In this document: positions 15,028-23,987 of the stretch, in pieces
Numbering within the stretch: the stretch's first letter is position 1
Layout: every line of letters starts with the position of its first letter
Assembly: GCA_026400815.1 (NCBI GenBank)
Contig: JAPLOI010000017.1
Location: forward strand, 1 to 64,000
Length of the DNA stretch: 64,000 nucleotides
Direction: 5' to 3'
DNA from: Alphaproteobacteria bacterium
GTDB taxonomy: Bacteria; Pseudomonadota; Alphaproteobacteria; Acetobacterales; Acetobacteraceae
Notes under the pieces: generated by a model
The model's database searches: none
What the model was told of the DNA's origin: nothing
The model's input: only the letters and a program-made list of their open reading frames with translations
Program-made: the position numbers and the translations under genes

Positions 15028-15963
15028 ATGGACCACATCATCGGACAAGCCCCTGCAGCGGGCGGCGCCGGCGCCAACATGATCGTCGATGGCGACCAGG
15101 CGACCTTCATGAAGGACGTGGTGGAGGCCTCGCGCCAGATCCCCGTCCTGGTGGATTTCTGGGCCACCTGGTGCGGCCCCTGCAAAACCCTCACCCCCAC
15201 GCTGGAAAAGGTGGTGCGCGCCGCCGGCGGCCGGGTGAAGCTGGTCAAGATCGATATCGACAAGAACCAGCAGCTCGTCGCCCAGCTCTCCCGCCTCGGC
15301 CTGCCGCTGCAATCCGTGCCCACCGTGGCCGCCTTCTGGCAGGGCCAGATCGCCGACATCTTCCAGGGCGCCCTCCCCGAGAGCGAGGTGAAGCGCTTCA
15401 TCGAAACCCTGCTGAAGGGCGCCGGCGGCACCATGCCCACGGCCGACCTGATCGGCGAAGCCAAGGCCGCCATGGAAGCCGGCACCCCGCAGGAAGCCGC
15501 CGGCCTCTTCAGCGAAGTGCTGGAGCAGGAGCCGGAGAATCCGGAAGCCTGGGGCGGCCTCGTCCGCGCCCTGCTGGCCATGGGCGAGATGGAGCAGGCG
15601 CACGAAACGCTGGAACAGGTGCCGGAAAAGATCGCCGACCACGCCGAGGTCTCCGGCGCCCGCAGCGCGCTGGCCCTGGCCGAGGAAGGCCGCGCCGCCC
15701 GCGAAAAGCTCGGCGCCTTCGAAGCCGCCCTGGCCGCCGACCCCGCCGACCACCAGGCCCGCTACGACCTCGCCACCGCGCTCAATTCCATGGACAAGCG
15801 CGAGGAAGCCGCCGACGCCCTGCTGGACATCATCCGCCGCCAGCGCGGCTGGAACGACGATGCCGCCCGCCTGCAACTGCTGAAGTTCTTCGAGGCCTGG
15901 GGCTTCGACGATGCGGCGACCATGACCGCCCGGCGCAAGCTGTCGGCCCTGCTGTTCAGCTGA
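15028..15963 (+). CDS. cnoX: Thioredoxin-TPR co-chaperone (CnoX/YbbN family)
   Basis: A 311-residue protein with an N-terminal thioredoxin domain (residues about 20-130) and C-terminal tetratricopeptide repeats (about 140-305). The active site is the full WATWCGPCK, unlike E. coli CnoX, which has lost the redox pair, so this one may also reduce disulfides. CnoX proteins hold oxidised clients and pass them to GroEL or DnaK. ATG 15028 is placed after a weak AGG; an earlier frame opening at 14965 lacks a ribosome site. It is followed by the Lon-N-domain, Trm112 and DUF971 genes, an arrangement common in alphaproteobacteria. Confidence 0.85.
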   Translation: MDHIIGQAPAAGGAGANMIVDGDQATFMKDVVEASRQIPVLVDFWATWCGPCKTLTPTLEKVVRAAGGRVKLVKIDIDKNQQLVAQLSRLGLPLQSVPTVAAFWQGQIADIFQGALPESEVKRFIETLLKGAGGTMPTADLIGEAKAAMEAGTPQEAAGLFSEVLEQEPENPEAWGGLVRALLAMGEMEQAHETLEQVPEKIADHAEVSGARSALALAEEGRAAREKLGAFEAALAADPADHQARYDLATALNSMDKREEAADALLDIIRRQRGWNDDAARLQLLKFFEAWGFDDAATMTARRKLSALLFS

Positions 15964-15992
15964 GCACCGCCGCCAAACCACCCGGAGGGCCG

Positions 15993-16670
15993 ATGGACGA
16001 TACGCGCCAGGCACGGCTCGATGAGCTGCCAACGGAATTCCCGGTATTCCCGCTGCCCGGCGCCCTGCTGCTGCCGCGCGGCAAGCTGCCGCTGAACATC
16101 TTCGAGCCGCGCTATTTGGCGCTGGTGGAGGATGCGCTCGGCCAGGGCCGCATCTTCGGCATGATCCAGCCGGATCCGCAGAAAACCGCCGGCCCCAGCG
16201 GCCCCGGGCTCTACCGCATCGGCTGCCTCGGCCGCCTGTCCTCGTTCAGCGAGGCCGATGACGGCCGCCACCTCATCACCCTCACCGGCGTGTGCCGCTT
16301 CACCATGGGCACGGAGCTGGAAATGCGCCGTGGCTACCGCCGGGTGCGCGCCGACCTCGCCCCCTTCGCGCACGATCTCGAAACCCCGGCCGAACTGCCC
16401 GGCTTCAACCGCCCGCCCCTCATCGCGGCGCTCCGCAGCTACTTCCTGCGCCGCGGTTTCGATGCCAACTGGGATGCAATCGGCAAGATGCCGGACGACC
16501 AGCTGATCGTCACCCTCTCCATGGTCTGCCCCTTCGACGCCGCCGAGAAACAGGCGCTGCTGGAAGCGAAGGATGAGCCGGAACGCGCCCGCACCCTGCG
16601 CACCCTGCTGGAGATCGACACCCACCAGTCCGCCGAGCCCGGGCCCGATGGCCCGATGCGCGCCAGCTGA
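15993..16670 (+). CDS. Lon substrate-binding-domain protein
   Basis: A 225-residue protein made only of the LON N-terminal substrate-binding domain ([19 protein letters not shown], then [12 protein letters not shown]), without the AAA+ ATPase and protease parts of Lon. Such stand-alone proteins are common beside cnoX and Trm112 genes in alphaproteobacteria. They may bind unfolded or modified proteins, but no function is proven. CGGAGGG lies before ATG 15993. It is co-directional with cnoX (29-nt gap). Confidence 0.88.
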   Translation: MDDTRQARLDELPTEFPVFPLPGALLLPRGKLPLNIFEPRYLALVEDALGQGRIFGMIQPDPQKTAGPSGPGLYRIGCLGRLSSFSEADDGRHLITLTGVCRFTMGTELEMRRGYRRVRADLAPFAHDLETPAELPGFNRPPLIAALRSYFLRRGFDANWDAIGKMPDDQLIVTLSMVCPFDAAEKQALLEAKDEPERARTLRTLLEIDTHQSAEPGPDGPMRAS

Positions 16671-16683
16671 GCCGAGAACCCCC

Positions 16684-16881
16684 ATGTCCGACACCCCCGC
16701 CCCGGTCCCCGTGGATCCCCGCCTGCTGGAAATCCTGGTCTGCCCCCTCACCAAGGGCCCGCTGGAATACGACCGCGCCGCCAATGAGCTGATCAGCCGC
16801 AGCGCGCGCCGCGCCTACCCGATCCGCGACGGCATCCCCATCATGCTGCCCGACGAAGCCCGCATGCTGGACGAGGCATGA
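16684..16881 (+). CDS. Trm112-family small protein
   Basis: A 65-residue Trm112-like protein (YcaR type). The conserved [16 protein letters not shown] opens the domain and [15 protein letters not shown] closes it. Only one cysteine of the usual zinc-binding set remains. Eukaryotic Trm112 activates methyltransferases; the bacterial homologue's partner is not settled. It overlaps the DUF971 gene by ATGA. Confidence 0.88.
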   Translation: MSDTPAPVPVDPRLLEILVCPLTKGPLEYDRAANELISRSARRAYPIRDGIPIMLPDEARMLDEA

Positions 16882-17246
16882 GCCACCGCGTGCCCACGCC
16901 CACCGAAATCCACCTCCACCGCGCCGAAAAGCGCCTGGACGTGGCCTTCGACGACGGCGCCCGCTTCAGCCTGCCCGCCGAATACCTGCGCGTGGAAAGC
17001 CCCAGCGCCGAAGTCCAGGGCCACGGCCCCAACGAACGCCGCACCATCGCCGGCAAGCGCCATGTCGGCATCACCGGCCTCGAACCCGTTGGCAACTACG
17101 CCGTCCGCCTCCTGTTCGACGACGGCCACGACACCGGCATCTTCTCCTGGGACGTGCTCTACAGCCTGGGCCGCGACCAGGCCGGCAAATGGGACGCCTA
17201 CCTCGCCGCCCTGCGCGCCGCGAAGCTCAGCCGCGACCCGAAATAG
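16878..17246 (+). CDS. DUF971-domain protein
   Basis: A 122-residue DUF971 protein, related to the N-terminal domain of gamma-butyrobetaine hydroxylase and to Fe-S carrier ApbC/Mrp-linked proteins. Family marks are [39 protein letters not shown] and the closing [12 protein letters not shown]. It is the last gene of the cnoX operon. A link to Fe-S assembly is reported for some homologues; no catalytic residue is evident here. Confidence 0.88.
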   Translation: MSHRVPTPTEIHLHRAEKRLDVAFDDGARFSLPAEYLRVESPSAEVQGHGPNERRTIAGKRHVGITGLEPVGNYAVRLLFDDGHDTGIFSWDVLYSLGRDQAGKWDAYLAALRAAKLSRDPK

Positions 17247-17306
17247 CTGGGAAGAAAGCGCAACCTCGCCCTTCAACGCCCCGCTCCATCCTACCAGCCA
17301 CCCTTG

Positions 17307-17345
17307 ATGTCGACCGATGCAGAACCGGTCGATGGCGGCCGGCAT
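17307..17345. repeat. GC-rich palindromic element, degenerate copy
   Basis: TCGACCG (17310-17316) and CGGTCGA (17326-17332) form a 7-bp stem, followed by TGGCGGCCGGCAT. The stretch is nearly the same as the core and right arm of the perfect palindrome at 33634-33682, but here the outer left arm has decayed. It lies between the convergent DUF971 and helicase genes, where it may stop transcription. Confidence 0.6.
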
Positions 17346-17353
17346 AAGGCGCG

Positions 17354-20300
17354 TCAGGCAGCCCGGCGTTCCGTGCCGTCGCCCAACAGGAACTCAACCT
17401 CATCCACCTCAAGCCCAGCGATGTCGCCCTCATTGCTCAGCGCAATGTTCGCGAGATCGGTCTTGCGCTGCTGCAACTCCACGATCCGGTCCTCCACCGT
17501 GTCGGCGGCGATGAGCTTGTAGACGAAAACGGATTTGGTCTGGCCGATCCGGTGCGCGCGGTCCGAGGCCTGGTCCTCGGCGGCGGGGTTCCACCAGGGG
17601 TCGTAGTGGATCACCGTGTCCGCCGAGGTCAGGTTCAGCCCCCTGCCACCGGCCTTGAGGCTGATGAGGAACAGCGGCACCTCGCCGCTTTCAAACACAC
17701 GCACCGGCTCCGCACGGTCGCGGGTATCGCCGCGCAGCTCCACATAGCGGATGCCCGCGGTATCCAGGCGCGGCTTGATCAGGTCGAGCATGGAGGTGAA
17801 CTGGGAGAACAGCAGGATGCGCCGCCCTTCCGGGATCATTTCCTCCACCATGTCCATCAGGTCGTCGAGCTTGCTCGATGTGTCCACCAGCCGCGCCGAT
17901 TGCAGCTTCACCAGGCGCGGGTCGCAGCACACCTGCCGCAGCTTCAGCAGCGCATCCAGCACAACGATGCGGCTCTGGGCGGCGGTCAGCCCCGTGATCT
18001 GCTCGCGCACCTTGTCATAGAGCGTGCCGCGGATGGTCTCGTAGAGCTCGCGTTGCTCCGGTGCCAGGTTGATGCGGCGCAGGATGGTGTGGCGCGGCGG
18101 CAGGTCGGTTGCCACCTCCGCCTTGGTCCGCCGCAACAGGAACGGGCGGATGCGGCGGATCAGCTGCACCCGGCGCACCGCGTCATTGTTCTTCTCGATC
18201 GGCGTGCGGAAGCGCTTGGTGAACTGCTTGCGATCACCCAGCAGGCCCGGCATCAGGAAGGCGAACTCAGACCACAATTCCTGCAGGTTGTTCTCGATCG
18301 GCGTGCCGGAAAGGCACAGCCGGTGGCGGGTATCCAGCTGGCACACCGCCTTGGTGGCCTTGGCGTCGGGGCTTTTGATCACCTGCGCCTCATCCAGCAC
18401 CACCAGGTGCCAGGCCAGCTTCCTCATCTCCTCCACATCGCGCGCCAGCACGGTATAGGTGGTGATCACCACATGCACCCCGTCCAGCTCGGCGCGCTTG
18501 GCATGGCGATCCAGCCCGTGCAGCACCGCCACGCGCAGCACGGGCGCGAACTTGGTGAGCTCGGCGGTCCAGTTGCTGACGAGGCTGGTGGGCACCACGA
18601 TCAGCACCGGGCGATCCAGACGGCCTTCGGCGTGCTCGATGGCGATATGCGCGATGGTCTGCGCGGTTTTGCCCAGGCCCATGTCGTCGGCCAGGAAGCC
18701 GCCCATCCCGCTCGCGCGCAGGTGCTGCAGCCAATCCACGCCCTGTTGCTGATAGGGCCGCAGCGCGGCGGTGAAGGCGGCCGGCACCACCACCGGCGGA
18801 ATCTCCGGCTGCTCGCGGAACCGCGCGGAATAGGCCGCAATGGCCTCCGCGTTGTCCCAGCGCGTGGTCAGCAGGTCCTCCAGGTCCAGCACGCTGTCGG
18901 CTTCGGTTTCCGGCAGCACCAGGCCGCCATTGGCGGTGTGCTGCGCCGCCTCCAGCAGGTCGGACATCACCGTGAGCAGGCGTCGGATGCGTTCGGCCGG
19001 CAGCTTCAGGATCCGCCCGTCCTCCAGGCTGGTGATCACCTCGCCATCCACGATCAGCGCCGCGTCCATGCCGCCGCGGTCAAGCAGGCGTGAGAGGATG
19101 GGCAGCAGCGGAATGCGCGCACCGTCGATCTCAATGCCGAAATCCAACGCGAAGCTGCCGGTCCCGGCATCGGCCACGCGCATATCGAAGTCGCCGACCA
19201 GCTGCACCACGCGCGGGCCGAAATCGCGGTCGATCAGGTTGCGCCAGCCCAGCGCCTGCAGCGCCGGGATGCGCTCGCTCACGAAGCTTTGCCACCGTTC
19301 ACCGGCGTCCCGCCCACGGAACACGAACACCATGCGGCCCTTCGCAGTGGCGCCCTCGGCCACGCGCATCCGGCTGAAGCCGTCCTGTTGCAGCAGTGCC
19401 AGGGCGGCTTCCTCGGCAACGCGGTCCCGGCGCAGGAAGCTCTCGCTGCCGGGCGCATCGCCGGGGCGATGAACCCGCACGAACTGGCGCTCGTCATCCG
19501 CCGGGGTCAGCACACCTTCATAGTCGAACTCGATCACCAGCGCGTCGGTCACCTGCAGGCTGCCGAACTCATCAGGGCAGTTGAACTGCCGCAACAGCAG
19601 CACCGGCGTGGCGACGCAATCCTGGATGACAGGCTCGGCAGCGCGAACCAGCACCGGCTCGCTCCGCCGGCGCGGCGCGGGGGCGGGTGCGGGGGCGCGG
19701 GGCACCGGCCGTGCCGGCGGCGGCGGTGCCGGCCGAGCAAGCGCCGCCGGCGCCTGGCGCAGCCGCACCCGGCCAACAGCCCCGGTGGCGGCGTCCACAT
19801 ACCACGGGCCGGCCCCGCCCAGGAGGCGCAGCACCTGGCCCATGGCGTGCCAGCGCGCCTTGCCCATGCGCGCCAGCAATTCCAGCACGGAGGCCACGGC
19901 ACCCGGCGCCACGGCCACGCGCTCCGCCTCCCCGGCGCCAAGCATCCGCGCCATGATCCGTACCGTCTCGGGGCTGCTGCGGTCGGCCAGGATACGGCCC
20001 GGCGTCGTGGGCTCCGCCTGCCCGGTCCGTTCGCCGATCAGCAGGGGGGCCACGTAGCAGGCATCCGGCGGCTGCCCCGGCGACACCTCGAACACCAGGC
20101 GCTGCCGCTCCCCGGTCACCTGGGCGGGCAGCGTGGCGGTGTTGGTCGGCTGGCCCGGCTGGGCCGTCTGGGCCGTCTGGGTCGGCTGCGCAGGCTTGCG
20201 CAGCCTGGCGTGGCGATCCAGCGCCGCCAGCGCACCGGCGGCCACATGGGCGCAGGAGGACTGGCCACAGCTGCACCAGTTGACAAACCCCACGCGCGGG

Positions 20301-20482
20301 CCGGCAGGCGATGGCCGGATGGTCGCGATGTGGCGCTGGCCCAGGTGCTCCACCTCGACCTCGATCAACGCCTCCTTCAGCGCCACGTGCACCGTCCCCA
20401 TCAGCACCAGGGATCGCCCCCGGGTGAGTGTGCGCGCGTTGAAAACGCGCCCGAGGTCTTCGATCGAAAACGGCGTCAGCAT
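17354..20482 (-). CDS. SNF2-family helicase with N-terminal SWIM zinc finger
   Basis: A 1042-residue Swi2/Snf2 ATPase of the bacterial RapA/HepA-like group. An N-terminal SWIM finger has C70-x-C72-x4-C77-x-H79. A proline/alanine- and glutamine-rich linker (about 95-270) follows. The helicase core begins near 590 with ADDMGLGKT (K605), then DEAQ, LCLSGTPIENNLQELW, and the C-terminal motifs LKAGGRGLNL and DRAHRIGQ. It would translocate on double-stranded DNA to remodel protein-DNA complexes or recycle RNA polymerase. It is a lone gene without nuclease or methylase partners, so a defence role is not supported. Confidence 0.9.
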   Translation of the reverse strand: MLTPFSIEDLGRVFNARTLTRGRSLVLMGTVHVALKEALIEVEVEHLGQRHIATIRPSPAGPRVGFVNWCSCGQSSCAHVAAGALAALDRHARLRKPAQPTQTAQTAQPGQPTNTATLPAQVTGERQRLVFEVSPGQPPDACYVAPLLIGERTGQAEPTTPGRILADRSSPETVRIMARMLGAGEAERVAVAPGAVASVLELLARMGKARWHAMGQVLRLLGGAGPWYVDAATGAVGRVRLRQAPAALARPAPPPPARPVPRAPAPAPAPRRRSEPVLVRAAEPVIQDCVATPVLLLRQFNCPDEFGSLQVTDALVIEFDYEGVLTPADDERQFVRVHRPGDAPGSESFLRRDRVAEEAALALLQQDGFSRMRVAEGATAKGRMVFVFRGRDAGERWQSFVSERIPALQALGWRNLIDRDFGPRVVQLVGDFDMRVADAGTGSFALDFGIEIDGARIPLLPILSRLLDRGGMDAALIVDGEVITSLEDGRILKLPAERIRRLLTVMSDLLEAAQHTANGGLVLPETEADSVLDLEDLLTTRWDNAEAIAAYSARFREQPEIPPVVVPAAFTAALRPYQQQGVDWLQHLRASGMGGFLADDMGLGKTAQTIAHIAIEHAEGRLDRPVLIVVPTSLVSNWTAELTKFAPVLRVAVLHGLDRHAKRAELDGVHVVITTYTVLARDVEEMRKLAWHLVVLDEAQVIKSPDAKATKAVCQLDTRHRLCLSGTPIENNLQELWSEFAFLMPGLLGDRKQFTKRFRTPIEKNNDAVRRVQLIRRIRPFLLRRTKAEVATDLPPRHTILRRINLAPEQRELYETIRGTLYDKVREQITGLTAAQSRIVVLDALLKLRQVCCDPRLVKLQSARLVDTSSKLDDLMDMVEEMIPEGRRILLFSQFTSMLDLIKPRLDTAGIRYVELRGDTRDRAEPVRVFESGEVPLFLISLKAGGRGLNLTSADTVIHYDPWWNPAAEDQASDRAHRIGQTKSVFVYKLIAADTVEDRIVELQQRKTDLANIALSNEGDIAGLEVDEVEFLLGDGTERRAA

Positions 20483-20780
20483 CCGGGGGAAGGCGTCCTA
20501 GGCGATAGAGTGACCGGCCAAGCTACCGGCAATCGGGCGGGATGGCGAGGCGCTTGGACCGACTGGCCGCAAGCGCGGGCCTGCGCCAGGCCAGCACGGC
20601 CGATATGGCGCAGGCCGGGGCCGATGGTGACCTTCGCGCTGTCGCCGCCCGCCTTGGGCCCCGGATGCCGGCGCCAGACACGGGGCTTTGACCGTGATGG
20701 GGCACCGCTCAACGGCGGCCAGACGGTCCGCGCCGCGGTTTTGGTGCTAGGATGCCAACCTCCTGGGAGGCTCGCCGCTC

Positions 20781-21839
20781 TTGATTGAACAGTATGGCTG
20801 GACCGATGCGCTGCAGCAGGCTTTCGCCCCGCACGCGCGCGCCGGCCACGTCCCCGGCCGCATCATCGTCCAGCAGCGTGAAGCCCATACGGTGATCACG
20901 GATGCCGGCACCCTCAGCGCCCGGGTCTCCGGTCGCCTGCGCCATGAAGCGCGGGAGGCTGGCCACCCCGTCGCCGGCGACTGGGTGGCGCTGGCGCCCA
21001 ACGCCGCCAATGGCACCGCCACCATCCACGCCATCCTGCCCCGCCGCACGGCCTTCGTGCGCCGGGCCGCCGACAGCGTGCAAACGCTGCAGGTCATCGC
21101 CGCCAATATCGACGTCGTCTTCATCGTCACCTCGATGAACGCCGACCTCAATCCGCGCCGGCTCGAGCGCTTTCTCGCCGCCGCCTGGCAAAGCGGCGCC
21201 AAGCCGGTGCTGGTGCTGACCAAGGCCGACCTGTGCGACCAACCCGAACGCGTGGCGGCCGAGATCGCCGCCCTGGCGCCAGGCTGCCCCGTGGTGGTCC
21301 TGTCGGTGCGCGAGCGCACAGGCATGGACAGCCTGATGGCGCACATCGCCCCGGGCGAGACCTGCGTGCTGATCGGCACATCCGGAGTCGGCAAATCCAC
21401 CCTGGCGAACGCCCTGCTCGGCGAGGAGCGGATGGCAACCCAGGACATCCGCGCGGCGGATGCCCGCGGGCGCCACACCACCAGCAACCGCCAGCTGTTC
21501 CTGCTGCCCGGCGGCGGACTGATCCTCGACACGCCCGGCATCCGCGAAGTGGGCCTGATCGACGCCGATGAAGGGCTAAGCACGGTTTTCGACGACATCG
21601 AGCTCCTGGCGCAGCAATGCCGGTTCAGCGATTGCCGGCACGACAGCGAACCGGGCTGTGCGATACGCGGCGCGCTGGACGAAGGCCGGCTGGACGCCGA
21701 GCGCTGGGCGCATTTCCAGAAGCTGAGCAGCGAACTGGCCGCGCTGGGGCTGGCGAAGGACCGCGCGACACAGATCGCGCAACGCGGCCGGGCGGCGGCG
21801 TCACAGAGAGCATATCGGTCAGCCAAACGAGATTCATAA
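20781..21839 (+). CDS. rsgA: Ribosome small subunit-dependent GTPase RsgA
   Basis: A 352-residue circularly permuted GTPase that helps mature the 30S subunit. An OB-fold domain (about 1-105) is followed by G4 TKAD (147-150), G1 GTSGVGKST (199-207) and G3 DTPG (250-253). The C-terminal zinc site is C280-x4-C285-x-H287-x5-C293. Initiation is at TTG 20781, with GGGAGG 10 nt before; no in-frame ATG fits the N-terminal fold. The 298 nt before it (20483-20780) hold no recognised feature. Confidence 0.93.
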   Translation: MIEQYGWTDALQQAFAPHARAGHVPGRIIVQQREAHTVITDAGTLSARVSGRLRHEAREAGHPVAGDWVALAPNAANGTATIHAILPRRTAFVRRAADSVQTLQVIAANIDVVFIVTSMNADLNPRRLERFLAAAWQSGAKPVLVLTKADLCDQPERVAAEIAALAPGCPVVVLSVRERTGMDSLMAHIAPGETCVLIGTSGVGKSTLANALLGEERMATQDIRAADARGRHTTSNRQLFLLPGGGLILDTPGIREVGLIDADEGLSTVFDDIELLAQQCRFSDCRHDSEPGCAIRGALDEGRLDAERWAHFQKLSSELAALGLAKDRATQIAQRGRAAASQRAYRSAKRDS

Positions 21840-21965
21840 GTCCAGCGCTGGCAATGCCGGGCCGCCGCAACCGGCCAACGCCCGCCTGCTGCGCGGGAAC
21901 GCACATCGAAAGGCGCTCCAGACCGGGCCTCCACCCGGCATCTCGTCCAATGGGCAAAAAAACCT

Positions 21966-21995
21966 TTGCACCGGTTTTCGTCAACGATGTAAACT
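21966..21995 (+). promoter_or_regulatory. Sigma-70 promoter
   Basis: TTGCAC (21966-21971) and TAAACT (21990-21995) are 18 nt apart in a locally AT-rich patch. The expected transcription start falls near 22002, which is the A of the ATG opening the next frame. Confidence 0.5.
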
Positions 21996-22001
21996 AACCA
22001 A

Positions 22002-22424
22002 ATGGAGGTTGTCCCCGCCATTCGGGCGCAGAGCCCTGCCCAATCCCGCGCCCCGCGCGCGGCAGGAGAAGTGCGCCTGCACGCCATTCTCCGGGCCCTC
22101 CTCTCCCTCCTCGCAGTCCTCCTCGGCCGCCGGCACACCGCCCGCACCCTCGCCCTGCCCGCGTGCGACACCCCCCAGGATTGGTGGATCACCCTCCCGG
22201 ACTCCGACTCCGAGCCGGACCTCGAAGCCCTCCTCCCCAGCGAGCTCCCGCTGCAACTCCGTCGCCTGCTCTATCTCTTCGGCACCCGCCGCAACCGCGG
22301 CATGCACACCCTGCCGCGCGCCCTGCCCACGCCCCGCGCGCGCATCGCCCGTGGCCCCCCACGCCCGAACGCGCCCCACACACACCCAAATCAGCGCCAA
22401 ATCGCCCCAACCCGGGGACGATGA
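22002..22424 (+). CDS. Hypothetical protein, possibly from a leaderless mRNA
   Basis: A 140-codon frame with no recognised family. Third codon positions are almost all G or C from about codon 24 to 115, like the real genes around it, which supports coding. A hydrophobic stretch (LRALLSLLAVLLG) lies near residues 30-42, followed by an acidic patch and an arginine/proline-rich tail. Translation could begin at ATG 22002 without a leader, or at GTG 22071, which has GGAG only about 2 nt before it. It converges with the hydantoinase gene. The proline-rich end may be an artefact. Confidence 0.4.
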   Translation: MEVVPAIRAQSPAQSRAPRAAGEVRLHAILRALLSLLAVLLGRRHTARTLALPACDTPQDWWITLPDSDSEPDLEALLPSELPLQLRRLLYLFGTRRNRGMHTLPRALPTPRARIARGPPRPNAPHTHPNQRQIAPTRGR

Positions 22425-22448
22425 CGCACGCCCATCGCCCTGGCGCGC

Positions 22449-23987
22449 CTACCCCCGCACATCCCCCACCACCCGCGCCCGCACCCGCAAAGAATTGCCG
22501 GGCAGGTAGGCAATCGGAATGTCCTCCTGGTCCACCAGCGCCACCGTCGCCGGGTCCGCCCCGGCCCGCACCGCCCGGTCGGTCGCCACGCGCCGCGCCT
22601 CCTCCAGCGCCTGCTCGCGCGACAGGCCCTGGAACACCTGGTCCACCTCCCCGCTCACCTGCGCGATCGCCGCCCCCAGCGCATTGGCCACGCCCTGATG
22701 CGCCACCCGCACCACCTGGCTGATCCCCGCAATCCCGTCCGGCACCAGGAACGCAGCACCCCCCACCGCCACCAGCGGCCGCGGCGTCGCATCCGCCCGC
22801 ATCCGGTCCACCGCGTCGGCCGCCAGCGCATGGATGCGCGCCAGCGCCGCGCGCACGAACCCGCCATCCAACCCCGCCACCCGCGCGGGATCGCCCAACG
22901 CCACCAGCCCCGCCGCCACCGCGATATCGGTGCAGGTCAGGTCGGCCCCCCCGAACACCAACGCCCGTTCCTTCAGCCGGAACCCCACGCTCACCGGCCC
23001 CACAAGCGCGGGGTCCGCCTTGTCCACCAGCGTCCCGCCGCCCAGCGCGATGCTCACCAGATCCGGCATGCGGAACAGCGTCCGCACCCCGCCCACCTCC
23101 ACCACGTTGTTCGCCTCGCGCGGGAAGCCAGCCACCAGGCTGCCCACATCCGCCGTGGTGCCACCCACATCCACCACCATCGCGTCCGCCAGGCCAGAGA
23201 GGAACGCCGCCCCGCGCAACGAATTGGTGGGGCCAGAGGCAAAGCTGCGCACCGGATACCGCGCCGCTTCCTCCGCCGTGGCCACCGTGCCGTCATTCTG
23301 GGTGATGTAGAGCGGCGCATCGATCCCGGCCCCGGCCAGCGCGGCATGAAAGGCCGCCACGGTGCGCGTGGCCATCGGCACCAGGGCGGCGTTCAGCAGC
23401 GCCACGTTCTCCCGCGCCAGCAACCCGATCCGCCCCAGCGCGTGGGACAGCGTGGCCGAAACCGCCGGCGCCTCCGCCGCCAGGATCGCCGCCGCGCGCT
23501 GCTCGTCCGCCGCATTCAGCGGCGCGAACACGGCACAGATCCCCGCCGCCGCCACGCCAGAGGCCGCAATCTCCCGTGCCGCCGCCCGCATCGCATCCTC
23601 GTCGAACGGCACCAGCGCCCGCCCATCCACCTCATGCCCGCCGCGGATCATCGCCACCGGCCCTTCCACCGCCGCGCGCAGATCGGCCGGCCAATCGACA
23701 AAGGGCGGCAGCGTCGCCGCCGCCGGCAGCCCCACCCGCACCGCCGCGATCCGCGCCAGCCCGCGCCGCTGCACCACCGCATTGGTGAAATGCGTCGTCC
23801 CGATCATCACCGCCCCGATACGACCGGCCGCAACCCCCGCCCCCTGCAGCACCGCGGCCAGGGCAGCCAGAATGCCGCCGGTCACATCTTCCGTGGTACC
23901 CGCCTTGGCGGCATGCAGCACCGCGGTGCCATCTAGCAGCACCGCATCGGTATTGGTGCCGCCGACATCGATGCCAACCCGGATCAT
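22449..23987 (-). CDS. Hydantoinase/oxoprolinase-family protein (HyuA-like)
   Basis: A 512-residue ASKHA-fold hydantoinase A/oxoprolinase-type protein, predicted to open a five-membered cyclic amide with ATP. The N-terminal phosphate loop is GIDVGGTNTDAVLLDG, a second is VVDVGGTTADVGSL, and IGTTHFTNAV and SIALGGGTLVDK are family marks. It is shorter than full-length HyuA because the C-terminal extension is missing, as is usual in copies paired with DUF917. Its ATG overlaps the DUF917 stop (ATGA), so the two likely work together. Substrate is unknown. Confidence 0.88.
   Translation of the reverse strand: MIRVGIDVGGTNTDAVLLDGTAVLHAAKAGTTEDVTGGILAALAAVLQGAGVAAGRIGAVMIGTTHFTNAVVQRRGLARIAAVRVGLPAAATLPPFVDWPADLRAAVEGPVAMIRGGHEVDGRALVPFDEDAMRAAAREIAASGVAAAGICAVFAPLNAADEQRAAAILAAEAPAVSATLSHALGRIGLLARENVALLNAALVPMATRTVAAFHAALAGAGIDAPLYITQNDGTVATAEEAARYPVRSFASGPTNSLRGAAFLSGLADAMVVDVGGTTADVGSLVAGFPREANNVVEVGGVRTLFRMPDLVSIALGGGTLVDKADPALVGPVSVGFRLKERALVFGGADLTCTDIAVAAGLVALGDPARVAGLDGGFVRAALARIHALAADAVDRMRADATPRPLVAVGGAAFLVPDGIAGISQVVRVAHQGVANALGAAIAQVSGEVDQVFQGLSREQALEEARRVATDRAVRAGADPATVALVDQEDIPIAYLPGNSLRVRARVVGDVRG

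Noticed and set aside
20150-20210. Short tandem repeat in the helicase linker as a CRISPR-like array
   Set aside because: It is only a few copies of a 9-10 nt unit coding for a Gln/Thr-rich linker, with no spacers.
17354-20482. SNF2 helicase as part of a DISARM- or Dnd-like defence system
   Set aside because: No methylase, nuclease or other defence partner is adjacent, and neighbours are housekeeping genes.
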